DNA of 64,000 nucleotides from Ktedonobacterales bacterium. Lineage in GTDB: Bacteria; Chloroflexota; Ktedonobacteria; Ktedonobacterales; DATBGS01. The stretch is taken from positions 167,289-231,288 of the forward strand of contig DATBHW010000005.1 of the NCBI GenBank assembly GCA_036557285.1. Reading direction: 5' to 3'. Positions 45,389-53,937 of the stretch are shown piece by piece. Numbering within the stretch: the stretch's first letter is position 1; each line of letters opens with the position of its first letter. Below the pieces are notes generated by a model that saw only the letters and a list, made by a program, of their open reading frames with translations, ran no database searches and was not told the DNA's origin. Made by a program: the position numbers and the translations under genes.

Positions 45389-45874
45389 CTATCCTGGCAG
45401 AGCGAGCGGAGGATTATCAGCCTGCTCCAGATAGCTCTCCAGGTTATCGCTGATCGTCGTCAGATGATCCAGCAGAGTGTGTAAATGGCCCTCGTTGACG
45501 ACACCAATCAGCTCACGAATACGCGCTTCATGCTCCTTGCAGACGAAATCACGCAAGCGACGACCTTCGGGGGTCAGCGTAATGAGAAAGACGCGGCGAT
45601 CACGCGCGTCAGGGGTGCGCCGGGCCAGAGAAGCTCGCTCCAGCCGATCTACAATGGCAGTGACATTACTTTTATCGGTCAGCAAGACCCGACTCAGGTC
45701 AACCATTGAACGTCCCTGCTGTTCATCGAGATGCTGTAAGGCCCAGAACTGGCGGGAGCTAAGGCCATAGGTGGTGAAGAAGTGGCGGTCACAGTCATCA
45801 AGTAAGAGAAACGCCTTTTTCAGCATCTGATAGACCTCCTGGGTGACATCCTTTTCTTCTTCGCCTCGACTCAT
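45389..45874 (-). CDS. MarR-family transcriptional regulator of the maltodextrin locus
   Basis: 161 residues with the winged-helix core LSSRQFWALQHLDEQQ, VDLSRVLLTDKSNVTAIVDR and the wing RTPDARDRRVFLITLTPEGR. It is the first gene of a unit continuing into malE-malF-malG and is divergent from the GH13 gene. Two palindromes in the divergent region overlap its own promoter, indicating autorepression and control of both directions. The effector is unknown. Confidence 0.93.
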   Translation of the reverse strand: MSRGEEEKDVTQEVYQMLKKAFLLLDDCDRHFFTTYGLSSRQFWALQHLDEQQGRSMVDLSRVLLTDKSNVTAIVDRLERASLARRTPDARDRRVFLITLTPEGRRLRDFVCKEHEARIRELIGVVNEGHLHTLLDHLTTISDNLESYLEQADNPPLALPG

Positions 45875-45903
45875 AGCGCCCGCTTTCTGTAATAGTTATG
45901 AGT

Positions 45904-45914
45904 TCAACAGTTGA
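45904..45914. promoter_or_regulatory. MarR operator 2 (short palindrome)
   Basis: TCAAC-A-GTTGA is a perfect inverted repeat sharing the CAGTTGA core of the larger operator at 45934-45959. It lies near the expected start point of the minus-strand marR transcript and over the -35 region of a possible plus-strand promoter (TTCAAC, 17 nt, TATAAT at 45926-45931). Confidence 0.55.
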
Positions 45915-45923
45915 CTTACAGAA

Positions 45924-45952
45924 TGTATAATACAAAACAGTTGAAAAGTCAA
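45924..45952 (-). promoter_or_regulatory. Promoter for the marR-mal operon
   Basis: On the minus strand, TTGACT (45952-45947) and TATACA (45929-45924) are spaced by 17 nt, about 50 nt upstream of the marR start. The -35 overlaps the main operator. Confidence 0.6.
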
Positions 45953-45959
45953 CTGTTTT
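45934..45959. promoter_or_regulatory. MarR operator 1 (11-bp arms)
   Basis: AAAACAGTTGA (45934-45944) and TCAACTGTTTT (45949-45959) are exact inverted copies around a 4-nt centre. The site covers the -35 region of the marR promoter and lies downstream of the plus-strand -10 box at 45926-45931. Size, symmetry and position are right for a MarR dimer site. Confidence 0.7.
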
Positions 45960-46054
45960 TAGGACGTGTTTTTTGATCCCAGCGAACACTGGGATGAGCC
46001 GCGCGCGTTATCATCTGGCGCTGCTCTCGTGCAGAAACAGAGGAAGCGGATATA

Positions 46055-47953
46055 ATGAGCGCACATCTTAAACAAGAAGGACGCACAACTGATATGCACT
46101 GGACGACAAGCCTGCACCACGATGGGTCTCCGCGTTATGTCACCGCGCGCGCGTATACGCTCGGTGAGCGCGTGTCAATCAGGCTGCGTACCGGCCTGAA
46201 TGCGCCGGTTGAGCGCGTATTCCTGCGCATCTCTCCCGACGGTAACCAGTCACTGCTTGAGATGCGCCTTACTCAGACCGACGCGACGTGCCGCTGGTGG
46301 GAAGTGGAGTTCCCCCTGACCATGCCGCGCAACAACTACCGCTTCTGGCTGCTGACGCCAGAAGGAGAATGGTGGCTCACGGCTCTAGGAGCGATGCGCC
46401 ATACCCCCACCGACGCGCACGACTTCGTACTCCTCGCCGACTACCAGGCGCCTTCCTGGGTGCAGGATGCCGTCTTCTACCAGATTTTTCCTGATCGTTT
46501 CGCTGACGGCGACCCCACTAATAACGTTCGCAGCGGGGAATATCTGTACCACGGAAAGCCCGTCATTGCCCGGCGCTGGGAAGAAGCGCCTGCCTCCCAT
46601 GACCGAACCGGCGCGCGCGAGTTCTTCGGCGGCGACCTCCAGGGCATTCTCCAGAAGCTGGATTATCTGGAGGAACTGGGCATTTCGGCGCTCTACCTCA
46701 CCCCTATCTTTACTTCCCCAAGCAACCATAAGTATGATGTCGAAGATTATCTACACGTTGACCCCCATTTTGGCGGGGAAGCCGCGCTCATCGCGCTCCG
46801 CCAGGCGTTACAGGCGCGCGGCATTCGGCTGGTGCTGGACATGATACCCAACCACTGCGGGGCCACCCATCCCTGGTTTCTCAAAGCGCAGGCCAATCCG
46901 ACAGCCCCGGAGGCCGAGTTCTTTACCTTTGATCGCGGGCGCAACGAATACACCACCTGGCTGGGGATACACAGCCTGCCCAAACTGAACTATCGCAGCC
47001 AGCGGCTCCGCGAGATCATGTACGCGAATAAAGACGCGATCACACGTTACTGGCTGCGCCCGCCGTTCTCCATTGATGGCTGGCGGATTGATGTAGCCAA
47101 TATGCTGGCGCGCCAGGGAGAAAGCCAGCTTGGGCATAAGATTGGTCGCGGCATGCGGCGCGCCAGCAAAGAAGAAACGCCTCACGCCTATCTGCTTGGC
47201 GAACTCTTTTTTGATGGCACGTCCCACCTCCAGGGCGATGAACTTGACGCTGGCATGAATTACCAGGGATTTATGCTGCCGTTGCAACAATGGCTCGCCC
47301 CATCTGGCCTCTATCAGCACTGGCGCGCTCCCTGGGCCAGACGCCATCCCTTGCCAACGGAGGCGCTGGTTGATCAATGGCGCGCGTTTTTGGCCGCGAT
47401 CCCCTGGCAGATTGCCATGCAGCAGTTGAACTTGCTGGACAGCCACGACACCCCGCGCATCTCCGGCATTCTCGGCGGTGAAGAAGATCGTGTTCGCCTC
47501 GCTGCCACACTTCTCTTCACCTATCCGGGCGTGCCATGTGTCTATTATGGCGACGAAATTGGGCTGGACGGCGGCGGTGATCCTGATAACCGGCGCTGCA
47601 TGCCCTGGCAGCCTCAGAAGTGGAACCATGAACTCCGCGCTTTGTATCAGACGCTCATTCGGCTGCGCAGAACCTCGCCCGCGCTGCGCTGGGGAGGCAT
47701 CCAATTCGTCTATGCCGCCAACGAGACGCTGGCCTATCTGCGCGAGGCTCCAGAGGAAAGATTACTGGTTGTGGCAAGAAGATCAAGCGATGGGGTTCGA
47801 GCTTTGCCAGTAAGCCACGTCGGGCTGGAAGAAGGAACCCGGCTGCGGAATGTGCTGACCGGAACCGAGGCACGTATCGTCGGGGGCATGCTGCCCCTGG
47901 ACAGCTTGCCCTCGCTTGGCGCGCAAGTCTGGCAGGTTCTGAGGGACGGTTAA
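46055..47953 (+). CDS. GH13 alpha-glycosidase (maltodextrin glucosidase/neopullulanase-like)
   Basis: A 632-residue cytoplasmic alpha-amylase-superfamily enzyme. An N-terminal starch-binding-like domain (about residues 15-130) precedes the barrel, which opens at FYQIFPDRFADGDP. The catalytic residues are D346 in GWRIDVAN, E383 in LLGELFF and D465 in DSHDTPR. The calcium/substrate region is LVLDMIPNHCG. The C-terminal domain is short. It faces the marR-mal operon and is probably controlled by the same operators, degrading imported maltodextrins. The start has only a moderate site (GGAAGCGG). Confidence 0.92.
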   Translation: MSAHLKQEGRTTDMHWTTSLHHDGSPRYVTARAYTLGERVSIRLRTGLNAPVERVFLRISPDGNQSLLEMRLTQTDATCRWWEVEFPLTMPRNNYRFWLLTPEGEWWLTALGAMRHTPTDAHDFVLLADYQAPSWVQDAVFYQIFPDRFADGDPTNNVRSGEYLYHGKPVIARRWEEAPASHDRTGAREFFGGDLQGILQKLDYLEELGISALYLTPIFTSPSNHKYDVEDYLHVDPHFGGEAALIALRQALQARGIRLVLDMIPNHCGATHPWFLKAQANPTAPEAEFFTFDRGRNEYTTWLGIHSLPKLNYRSQRLREIMYANKDAITRYWLRPPFSIDGWRIDVANMLARQGESQLGHKIGRGMRRASKEETPHAYLLGELFFDGTSHLQGDELDAGMNYQGFMLPLQQWLAPSGLYQHWRAPWARRHPLPTEALVDQWRAFLAAIPWQIAMQQLNLLDSHDTPRISGILGGEEDRVRLAATLLFTYPGVPCVYYGDEIGLDGGGDPDNRRCMPWQPQKWNHELRALYQTLIRLRRTSPALRWGGIQFVYAANETLAYLREAPEERLLVVARRSSDGVRALPVSHVGLEEGTRLRNVLTGTEARIVGGMLPLDSLPSLGAQVWQVLRDG

Positions 47954-47987
47954 ACACATCAACCCATTGAACAACACCCAATCAGCC

Positions 47988-48112
47988 TGTAGCGCCGACC
48001 TCTGCGTGTACCGCCGCCGTCCCTGGCGGCGAGACGCTGCGCCAGCGTAAACGCTGGCTCTCTATCGCTGCGTTCGCTCTCAGCGTTGAGCCGTCTGGAA
48101 GGCGGCTCAACA
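47988..48112. repeat. Degenerate palindromic repeat between convergent genes
   Basis: The stretch begins CTGTAGCGCCG, contains CGCCGCCGTCCCTGGCGGCG and ends in a hairpin whose arms are GTTGAGCCG and CGGCTCAAC. These blocks match the 113-bp element family but the order and length are altered. It fills the gap between the convergent GH13 and oxidoreductase genes. Confidence 0.5.
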
Positions 48113-48152
48113 GGTGAGGACCACTGCTCTGCCAGAAGGTTGCAAGGCGCGC

Positions 48153-49349
48153 TCAGTACGTGATAGCCACGCGCTGGCCGCTGCGCGCCGATTCCACAAT
48201 GGCGTCGGCCACCACCGAGGCGCGATAGCCGTCCTCGAAATTAGCGCCCTCCGGGGCAACCGGCTTCCCGCTGGTAACAGCATCGAAGAAGTGTTTGATC
48301 TCATGCACAAACGTATGCTCCCAGCCGATGATATGCCCTTGCGGCCACCAGGCGTCATAGAACGGGTGCGTACTTTCGGTGACAAGCACCTGCCGGAAGC
48401 CCTGCCCGTCGCGGGAAGTCTCTTCTTCGGGCAAATAGACTTCCAGTTCGTTCAGGCGCTCCATATTGAAGGCCAGCGAACCTTTCTCACCGTTGATCTC
48501 TAATGCTTGATGATTTCTGCGACCGCGCGCAAAACGGGTCGCTTCCAGCGTGCCTATCGCTCCATTGGCAAAGGTCAGTGTAGCGGCAAACGCATCATCC
48601 ACCGTGACCCGCCCGGTGCCACCTTCTGCGGTTGGCCGCTCAGGAATAAACGTCGCGGTATTCGCGCTGATCGTCGCTGGCTCGCCAACCAGAAAACGCG
48701 CGATGTCAATGATATGCGTACCCAGATCGCCGATAGCCCCTGTTCCTGCCGTCTCCGCATCCATTCGCCAGACCATTGGAAAGGCCGGATCGGTAATCCA
48801 CTCTTGCAAATAGCGCGCGCGGAAATGATAGATCCGGCCCAGCCGACCCGCCTGGATGATCTCCCGCGCCAGGCGAATAGCCGGAACGAAGCGATAATTG
48901 AAGGCGCACATATGCACAATGCCAGCCTGCCGCGCCGCCTCCCACATCTGCTTCGCCTCGGCGGCGGTACGGCCCAGCGGTTTCTCGCAGATGATATGCT
49001 TGCCAGCCCGCGCAGCGGCAATACAGGGTTCGGCGTGCAAATGATTGGGCGCGCCATTATCAAACACCTGAATGTCGGGATCATTCACCAGCGCCCGCCA
49101 GTCGGTAACAGCCTTCTCGTATCCATACCGGCGCGCCGCAGCCTCCACACGCGCTTGATTGCTGCCCGCAATAGCAACCAATCTGGCCCGCGCAGGCGGA
49201 GGAGTATAAATGTAGTTCAGCTTCTTGTAGGCGTTAGTGTGCGCTTTGCCCATAAAAGCATAGCCCAGCATGCCCACGCCAAGCGTCGGTATCTCAGCAG
49301 ACGCCTGGCCGCCCTCGCCCATCGTCAAAAATCCGACACGATCTGACAT
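48153..49349 (-). CDS. Gfo/Idh/MocA-family NAD(P)-dependent dehydrogenase
   Basis: 398 residues. The N-terminal Rossmann domain has GVGMLGYAFMGKAHTNAY and the catalytic lysine in ICEKPLG. The C-terminal domain has GTGAIGDLGTHIIDIARFL. Members oxidise sugars, inositols or their derivatives. GAGGAGGG lies 4 nt before the ATG. It is followed upstream on the same strand by a TIM-barrel isomerase (46 nt) and a second family member, so the three probably act in one sugar/inositol pathway. Confidence 0.92.
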   Translation of the reverse strand: MSDRVGFLTMGEGGQASAEIPTLGVGMLGYAFMGKAHTNAYKKLNYIYTPPPARARLVAIAGSNQARVEAAARRYGYEKAVTDWRALVNDPDIQVFDNGAPNHLHAEPCIAAARAGKHIICEKPLGRTAAEAKQMWEAARQAGIVHMCAFNYRFVPAIRLAREIIQAGRLGRIYHFRARYLQEWITDPAFPMVWRMDAETAGTGAIGDLGTHIIDIARFLVGEPATISANTATFIPERPTAEGGTGRVTVDDAFAATLTFANGAIGTLEATRFARGRRNHQALEINGEKGSLAFNMERLNELEVYLPEEETSRDGQGFRQVLVTESTHPFYDAWWPQGHIIGWEHTFVHEIKHFFDAVTSGKPVAPEGANFEDGYRASVVADAIVESARSGQRVAITY

Positions 49350-49394
49350 ACAACCCTCCTCTTGTGGCTACATGAACAAGCTGATCACAGGCAT

Positions 49395-50147
49395 TTAGAT
49401 CGCTTGCAAGATACCCCGCAGCTTTTCCAACGAGCGGCGCGCGCTCTCCAGCGAAGGGATACGGGGCTGATCATTCTCCACAATATACCAGCGCGCGCCC
49501 TGCTCGTGCGCTGCCCGGCAAATGCCCACCATGTCTAGCGTCCCATCGCCTACCTCGGTAAAGCTCCGGTCAGCCGCCATATCCTTGACATGAATCAGCA
49601 GCGCGCGGCCAGCGCGCTTGCGCAGATAGGCCGCCGGATCGACACCGGCATAGGCCGCCCAGTAGACATCAAGCTCCAGGGCAACCACCAGCGGGTCTGT
49701 GTTTTCAAGCAGCGCGTCGAGGAGCATCGCCCCCTCGCTCTGAGCAAACTCAAAATCATGGTTATGGTAGCCAAACGCGATGCCGCGCTCGTGGCAGCGG
49801 CGGCCAATCTCATTGAGGCGCTCGGCAAGCGCGCGCAGGTCGTCCGCGCCGCGCTGCTCAGGCGGCAGCCAGGGCAGAACCAGCGCGGAGCAGTTAATCG
49901 TCTGGCAATAATCAAGCTCGCGGCCAAGATTGCTCTCCAGGGCCGCCAGACCGATATGCGTTGACGCAGCGCGCAAGCCATGCTCTGTTAATAGCTCTGC
50001 CATCTGGTCCGCTGCGAGTCCGCCATAGCCCGCAAACTCAACGGCGCGATAGCCAAGCTGCGCCACTTGCCGAAGCGTCCCTGCAAAGTCACGCGCGGTC
50101 TCGTCGCGCACCGTATAGAGTTGCAGCGCAATGGGTGGCCGGTCCAT
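49395..50147 (-). CDS. Sugar phosphate isomerase/epimerase (xylose-isomerase-like TIM barrel)
   Basis: 250 residues of the AP_endonuc_2 fold. GYRAVEFAGYGGL and FGYHNHDFEF are family blocks, and metal-binding acids are expected in ALELDVYWAAYAG and LIHVKDM, as in inosose dehydratase/IolE- or IolI-like proteins. AAGGAG lies 6 nt before the ATG. It sits between two Gfo/Idh/MocA dehydrogenase genes on the minus strand, which supports a role in inositol or keto-sugar catabolism. The substrate is not known. Confidence 0.88.
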   Translation of the reverse strand: MDRPPIALQLYTVRDETARDFAGTLRQVAQLGYRAVEFAGYGGLAADQMAELLTEHGLRAASTHIGLAALESNLGRELDYCQTINCSALVLPWLPPEQRGADDLRALAERLNEIGRRCHERGIAFGYHNHDFEFAQSEGAMLLDALLENTDPLVVALELDVYWAAYAGVDPAAYLRKRAGRALLIHVKDMAADRSFTEVGDGTLDMVGICRAAHEQGARWYIVENDQPRIPSLESARRSLEKLRGILQAI

Positions 50148-50204
50148 GTATTTCTCCTTCTTGTCTGGAAACCCGCTTTATATGTAGGCGGGATGATGCT
50201 CCCA

Positions 50205-51371
50205 TTATGCCCTGAGCGTTTCCTCTTCCACCTCGCCCAGCGGCAGCGGCGCTGGGCGCTCGCACATGCTGCTAATCTCGATATGGCTGCCTTGCTCCGA
50301 AGCTTCCTCAAACGCCAGCATCAGATCGAGAACATGATACCCTAATGCTCCGTTGGCGCGATGCGAGCGGCCCAGGCGCAGCGCATAGGCCATCTCGGCC
50401 ACGCCAATGCCCCGGCTATTTTCGCTGTAGCCGTGTGTCAGCGGCGTCTCACCCCACTCCTGCGCTCCAGCGCGCCGCACCCGTACCGGCCCGCCAAATA
50501 TATTGGGGTCTGGCACACTGAGCGAGCCGCGCGTCCCGTAAATCTCTATGCTCGGCAGGCTGCTCTCCCACACATCAAAGCTGGTGATAATCGTCCCGAC
50601 AACGCCGCTGGCAAAGTCGAACACCCCGGCAATATGCGTCGGCGTCTGCACGGGAATCATCTCGCCATAGTGGGGCGCGCTGGTAATCGTGCGCTCAGGG
50701 AACGTGATCCTGGCCGAGCCGGTGACGCGCCGAACCGGACCCAGCAGCGAGACCAGCGCCGTCAGATAATACGGACCCATATCCAGCATCGGACCAGCCC
50801 CACGCTGATAGAAGAAAGCCGGATCAGGGTGCCAGCGTTCCGGCCCACGCCCCATCATTGACGCGACGGCGGCGACAGGCTCACCAATCCAGCCATCATC
50901 AATGAGTTTGCGGCACGTCTGCAACCCTCCGCCGAGAAACGTATCGGGCGCGTTGCCCACCAGCAAGCCGCGCTCCCCAGCCGTGTCCAATATCTGGCGC
51001 GCATCGGCGCGGCTGATGGCAAGCGGTTTCTCATTATAAACGTGCTTGCCCGCCTCCAGCGCAGCCAGCGCCACCTCGGCATGCGCCGCCGGAATGGTCA
51101 GATTGAGAATCAGCTCGATCTCTGGATCAGCGAGCAGCGCCTCAACGCTGCAAGCGCGCGGCACATCAAACTCTGCCGCCCGCGCCTGCGCTCGTTCAAG
51201 AAACAAATCGGCGCAGGCCAGCGTCTCCAGAATCTTCAAGTGTTTGAGGGTCTCCAGATATCGGCTGCTGATCGTGCCACAGCCGATAACCCCAACGTTC
51301 ACAGGTTGGAGTGGCTGAATGGTTCTGGCGGGTTGAGTCGCTGTTGCTGGCTGAATTGATCTATCGTTCAC
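50205..51371 (-). CDS. Gfo/Idh/MocA-family dehydrogenase (second)
   Basis: About 388 residues with [19 protein letters not shown] (Rossmann), [18 protein letters not shown] (catalytic lysine) and the C-terminal block [22 protein letters not shown] prefer a GTG start at 51371 because AGGAG lies 7 nt upstream; an in-frame ATG at 51401, one base after the MFS stop, has no site but would give coupling to that gene. It is only distantly related to the first family member at 48153. Confidence 0.9.
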   Translation of the reverse strand: MNDRSIQPATATQPARTIQPLQPVNVGVIGCGTISSRYLETLKHLKILETLACADLFLERAQARAAEFDVPRACSVEALLADPEIELILNLTIPAAHAEVALAALEAGKHVYNEKPLAISRADARQILDTAGERGLLVGNAPDTFLGGGLQTCRKLIDDGWIGEPVAAVASMMGRGPERWHPDPAFFYQRGAGPMLDMGPYYLTALVSLLGPVRRVTGSARITFPERTITSAPHYGEMIPVQTPTHIAGVFDFASGVVGTIITSFDVWESSLPSIEIYGTRGSLSVPDPNIFGGPVRVRRAGAQEWGETPLTHGYSENSRGIGVAEMAYALRLGRSHRANGALGYHVLDLMLAFEEASEQGSHIEISSMCERPAPLPLGEVEEETLRA

Positions 51372-51402
51372 ACCCTGGCTCCTGCTGTTGAGTTTTCGCA
51401 TG

Positions 51403-52680
51403 TCAGGCTTCTATAGTACCACGAAAAACCGCTTTGTTGTAATCTACCAGCAGAATAGCCCCCGCCGCCAGCGCAGAGAGCAAGGCCAGCGCCCAGAAGA
51501 TGGGTGGGTATGCTCCCAGGAGATCGTAGAGCAGGCCCACGCCAACAGGCGCGATCCCCCGCGCTCCGGTAATAAACAGCCCCAGGACGCTGTTAATTTT
51601 CGCGTAGTGCATCGAGCCGTAATGATCGGCGACCAATGCCGCCCGCGCAGGCGTAATCGCCCCAAAGCCAGCGCCAAACAGCAGGACAAAGCCAACCACG
51701 CCGACGACGCCAGGCGTCAGCAGCAACACGAGCAGCGCAATAGCCTGGAGCAAGAAGATCAGAGCCGTCACCAGACGGCGCGGCAGGCGCTCTCCCAACG
51801 GCGTGAAGACCAGACGCCCCGGAAGGGCCATGATGCCAATCAGACCAACCATACTGGCGGCAAAGCTGGCGGTATAGCCATGATCAATCAAATAGGGAAC
51901 CAGATGTACCGTGATCGCCGCAGCCGCCAGCGTCGTAAGCGCGAAGGCTGCGGCCATCCACCAGAACGTGGTTTCGTGGAGCGCAATCTGTACAGAGACG
52001 CCCGGCCTTTCAGCCATCTGCGCGGGCGGTATGGATGCCGACATAGCAATCCCATCAGGCGTCAGGCCCATATCTTCCGGTCGGCGGCGCAAGATGAGCC
52101 CGTGCAAGGGAATGGTAAACAGCGCCAGGCACAGCGCCAGCGTGACCAGCGCCACGCGCCACCCCTGAAGCTGGACCAGCCACGCCGCCAGCGGCACAAA
52201 GATCACACTGGCAAAACCAGCAATGAAGGTTAGAATCGTCAGGGCGCGGGTACGCCGCCGATGAAACCAGGTCGCCACCAGGGCAAAGGCAGGATCGTAG
52301 AGAACAGCCGCCATGACGATGCCAATGCCGATCCAGATCAGATAGAACAGGGCCAGATTTCCCACCGCCGCCCAGGCCAGCAGCAGCAGCGTGGCAGCGC
52401 ACGACCCGCAGGTCATCAGCCAGCGCGTCCCATGACGATCAATCCAGCGGCCAACCGGAATGGCGGCCACGGCGCTACAGAGCAGCGCCAGGGAGAAGGC
52501 TCCGGTTAGTTCAGACGTGGACCAGCCCAGCGCGGCGTGCATTGGCCTCACGAACACGGTGAAGGTGTAATACAGCACTCCCCACGACGTCATTTCAGTA
52601 AACGAAACGCCGAGGAGCATGACCCAGCCATAGTACACGCCCTGCGGGCGCTGCTTCTGATGGCTCGCGTGTTCTCTCAT
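51403..52680 (-). CDS. MFS transporter, OFA/monocarboxylate-like
   Basis: 425 residues with 12 spans. [15 protein letters not shown] at the N-terminus, [13 protein letters not shown] between spans 2 and 3 (the MFS A-motif region) and [13 protein letters not shown] in the central loop are typical of the OFA/MCT-like group. It starts 7 nt after the ArsR-GNAT fusion gene and so is probably cotranscribed with it. Either export of a toxic amino acid handled by the fusion, or uptake for the downstream dehydrogenases, is possible. Confidence 0.88.
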   Translation of the reverse strand: MREHASHQKQRPQGVYYGWVMLLGVSFTEMTSWGVLYYTFTVFVRPMHAALGWSTSELTGAFSLALLCSAVAAIPVGRWIDRHGTRWLMTCGSCAATLLLLAWAAVGNLALFYLIWIGIGIVMAAVLYDPAFALVATWFHRRRTRALTILTFIAGFASVIFVPLAAWLVQLQGWRVALVTLALCLALFTIPLHGLILRRRPEDMGLTPDGIAMSASIPPAQMAERPGVSVQIALHETTFWWMAAAFALTTLAAAAITVHLVPYLIDHGYTASFAASMVGLIGIMALPGRLVFTPLGERLPRRLVTALIFLLQAIALLVLLLTPGVVGVVGFVLLFGAGFGAITPARAALVADHYGSMHYAKINSVLGLFITGARGIAPVGVGLLYDLLGAYPPIFWALALLSALAAGAILLVDYNKAVFRGTIEA

Positions 52681-52687
52681 CGTCGTC

Positions 52688-53524
52688 TCAAGGTAACATC
52701 TTCTCCATCACGATGACATCCACCCACTGCTCATCGAGCAAGCCCTGTTCGTGATAGATACCGACGGTCTGGAAGCCGTGACGCTCATATAAACGCATCC
52801 CTGGCGCGTTGGTCGGAAAGGCCGCCAGCACCATCTTGTGATAGCCGAGCAAGCGCGCCCGCTTCTCCAGCGCGCCCAGCAGCGCATCGCCAATACCCCG
52901 TCCACGCTGCTCGCGCGCGACGTAGACGGAGAAATCCGCAACGTGATCATAGACCGGGCGCGGGTTGAAGGGATTGAGCGAACCCCAGCCCACAACCATC
53001 CCTGAACGCTCCACTGCGACAAGTACCGGGTGGCGAGGCCCGCGCGCGGCAAGCCATTCGGCCCGCTCTTCCGGCGTGCGTAGCTGCGTCTCTAGCGTGG
53101 CTGCCCGATCCTCGATCCCCTGATTATATATGTGGGCAATAGCGGCTGCATCATCGCGGCTGGCCTCTCGAATCTCCAAATGCTCCTCCTCTCTTGCGCT
53201 GACCAGCCCGGCCCAGGAACGCGCCTGTTGTCCCAACCCGCTGAGATAGGCCGCGAGGAATTCGATAATCTCCGGGTCCAGGCAGTAATAGCGGTTCGGC
53301 CCATCGCTGCTTGCCTGCACAATGCCCGCTTCGCGCAAGAGGGTCAGATGGTCAAAGAGGCTGGACTGTGCCAGCGGCAGCGCCTCAGTAAGCTGCACAG
53401 CCGTACAGTCCTTGCGCTCGGCAAGCAGCGCCACAATGCGAAAGCGCGCCGGATTCGCCAGCGCGCGCAGCACACGCAGCACACGGGCTTCAATCGCTGT
53501 CGGGGCCAATTCACCCGTTTTCAT
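52688..53524 (-). CDS. ArsR-type HTH fused to an ArsN/Pat-like N-acetyltransferase
   Basis: 278 residues. An ArsR winged helix (about residues 10-90: ALANPARFRIVALLAERKD, LAQSSLFDHLTLLREAGIV) is fused to a GNAT domain (about 115-275). The GNAT half resembles arsinothricin/phosphinothricin acetyltransferases: [34 protein letters not shown] (acetyl-CoA loop) and RLYERHGFQTVGIYHEQG. No cysteine metal site (ELCVCDL) is visible in the HTH. The ATG at 53524 has AGGAGG 5 nt upstream. The fusion may both sense and acetylate a toxic amino acid, with the MFS gene next door; this is an inference. Confidence 0.85.
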   Translation of the reverse strand: MKTGELAPTAIEARVLRVLRALANPARFRIVALLAERKDCTAVQLTEALPLAQSSLFDHLTLLREAGIVQASSDGPNRYYCLDPEIIEFLAAYLSGLGQQARSWAGLVSAREEEHLEIREASRDDAAAIAHIYNQGIEDRAATLETQLRTPEERAEWLAARGPRHPVLVAVERSGMVVGWGSLNPFNPRPVYDHVADFSVYVAREQRGRGIGDALLGALEKRARLLGYHKMVLAAFPTNAPGMRLYERHGFQTVGIYHEQGLLDEQWVDVIVMEKMLP

Positions 53525-53937
53525 CATGGCCTCCTCTCACCTGCTTGTTCCGGTTTTTTCCGATTATCCGATTATAAGTACCCCTCTCCTCCATGTCAAC
53601 AATTACCAGGCTCATCGGTTCCACCACCTATCACGGACACCACTTGTAGCGCCGCCATCTTGGCGGCTCAACGCTGGCCTGTTGGTACGTTGGACCGCAG
53701 GGCGAACGCCACTTGTAGCGCCGCCATCTTGGCGGCTCAACGCTGGCCTGTTGGTACGTTGGACCGGAGGGCGAACGCTCGCTCTAGCGAATCCTTGGCC
53801 GCCAAGATGGCGGCGCTACAAGTCACACGCCGCGCTTGCCAAGACCTCATGTGTGGCGGAACCAGCTATCTGGCTTGTGGAAATCGGCGCAGAAAGCTAT
53901 GATGGCATCATCATTTCAGCATCACAAGGAGAGGGAG
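53525..53937. other. Divergent gap holding a repeat locus
   Basis: No gene. It should contain promoters for the ArsR-GNAT and isomerase genes and is mostly occupied by the composite palindromic repeat at 53606-53823. The open reading through the repeat on the plus strand is a by-product of its 69-bp period. Confidence 0.6.
53606..53823. repeat. Composite palindromic element: 113-bp unit plus 69-bp tandem copy of its left part
   Basis: The core 53711-53823 is 113 bp long, with 26-bp perfect terminal inverted repeats (53711-53736 and 53798-53823), each arm itself a GCCGCC-5-GGCGGC hairpin. The left 69 bp are duplicated in tandem at 53642-53710. A 35-bp left flank (53606-53641, containing TTCCACCACCTATCAC) is shared with the copy at 63610. 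No coding function is seen. Confidence 0.85.

Noticed and set aside
44068..45453. 461-codon plus-strand reading frame opposite the binding-protein gene
   Set aside because: Composition is shadow-like (Arg/His rich) and the opposite strand encodes a clear MalE-type lipoprotein with a ribosome site.
45911..45931. TTGACT followed by TATAAT on the plus strand as a GH13 promoter
   Set aside because: The spacer is only 9 nt; the TATAAT is better paired with TTCAAC 17 nt upstream, and the minus-strand TTGACT-17-TATACA pair is the stronger promoter.
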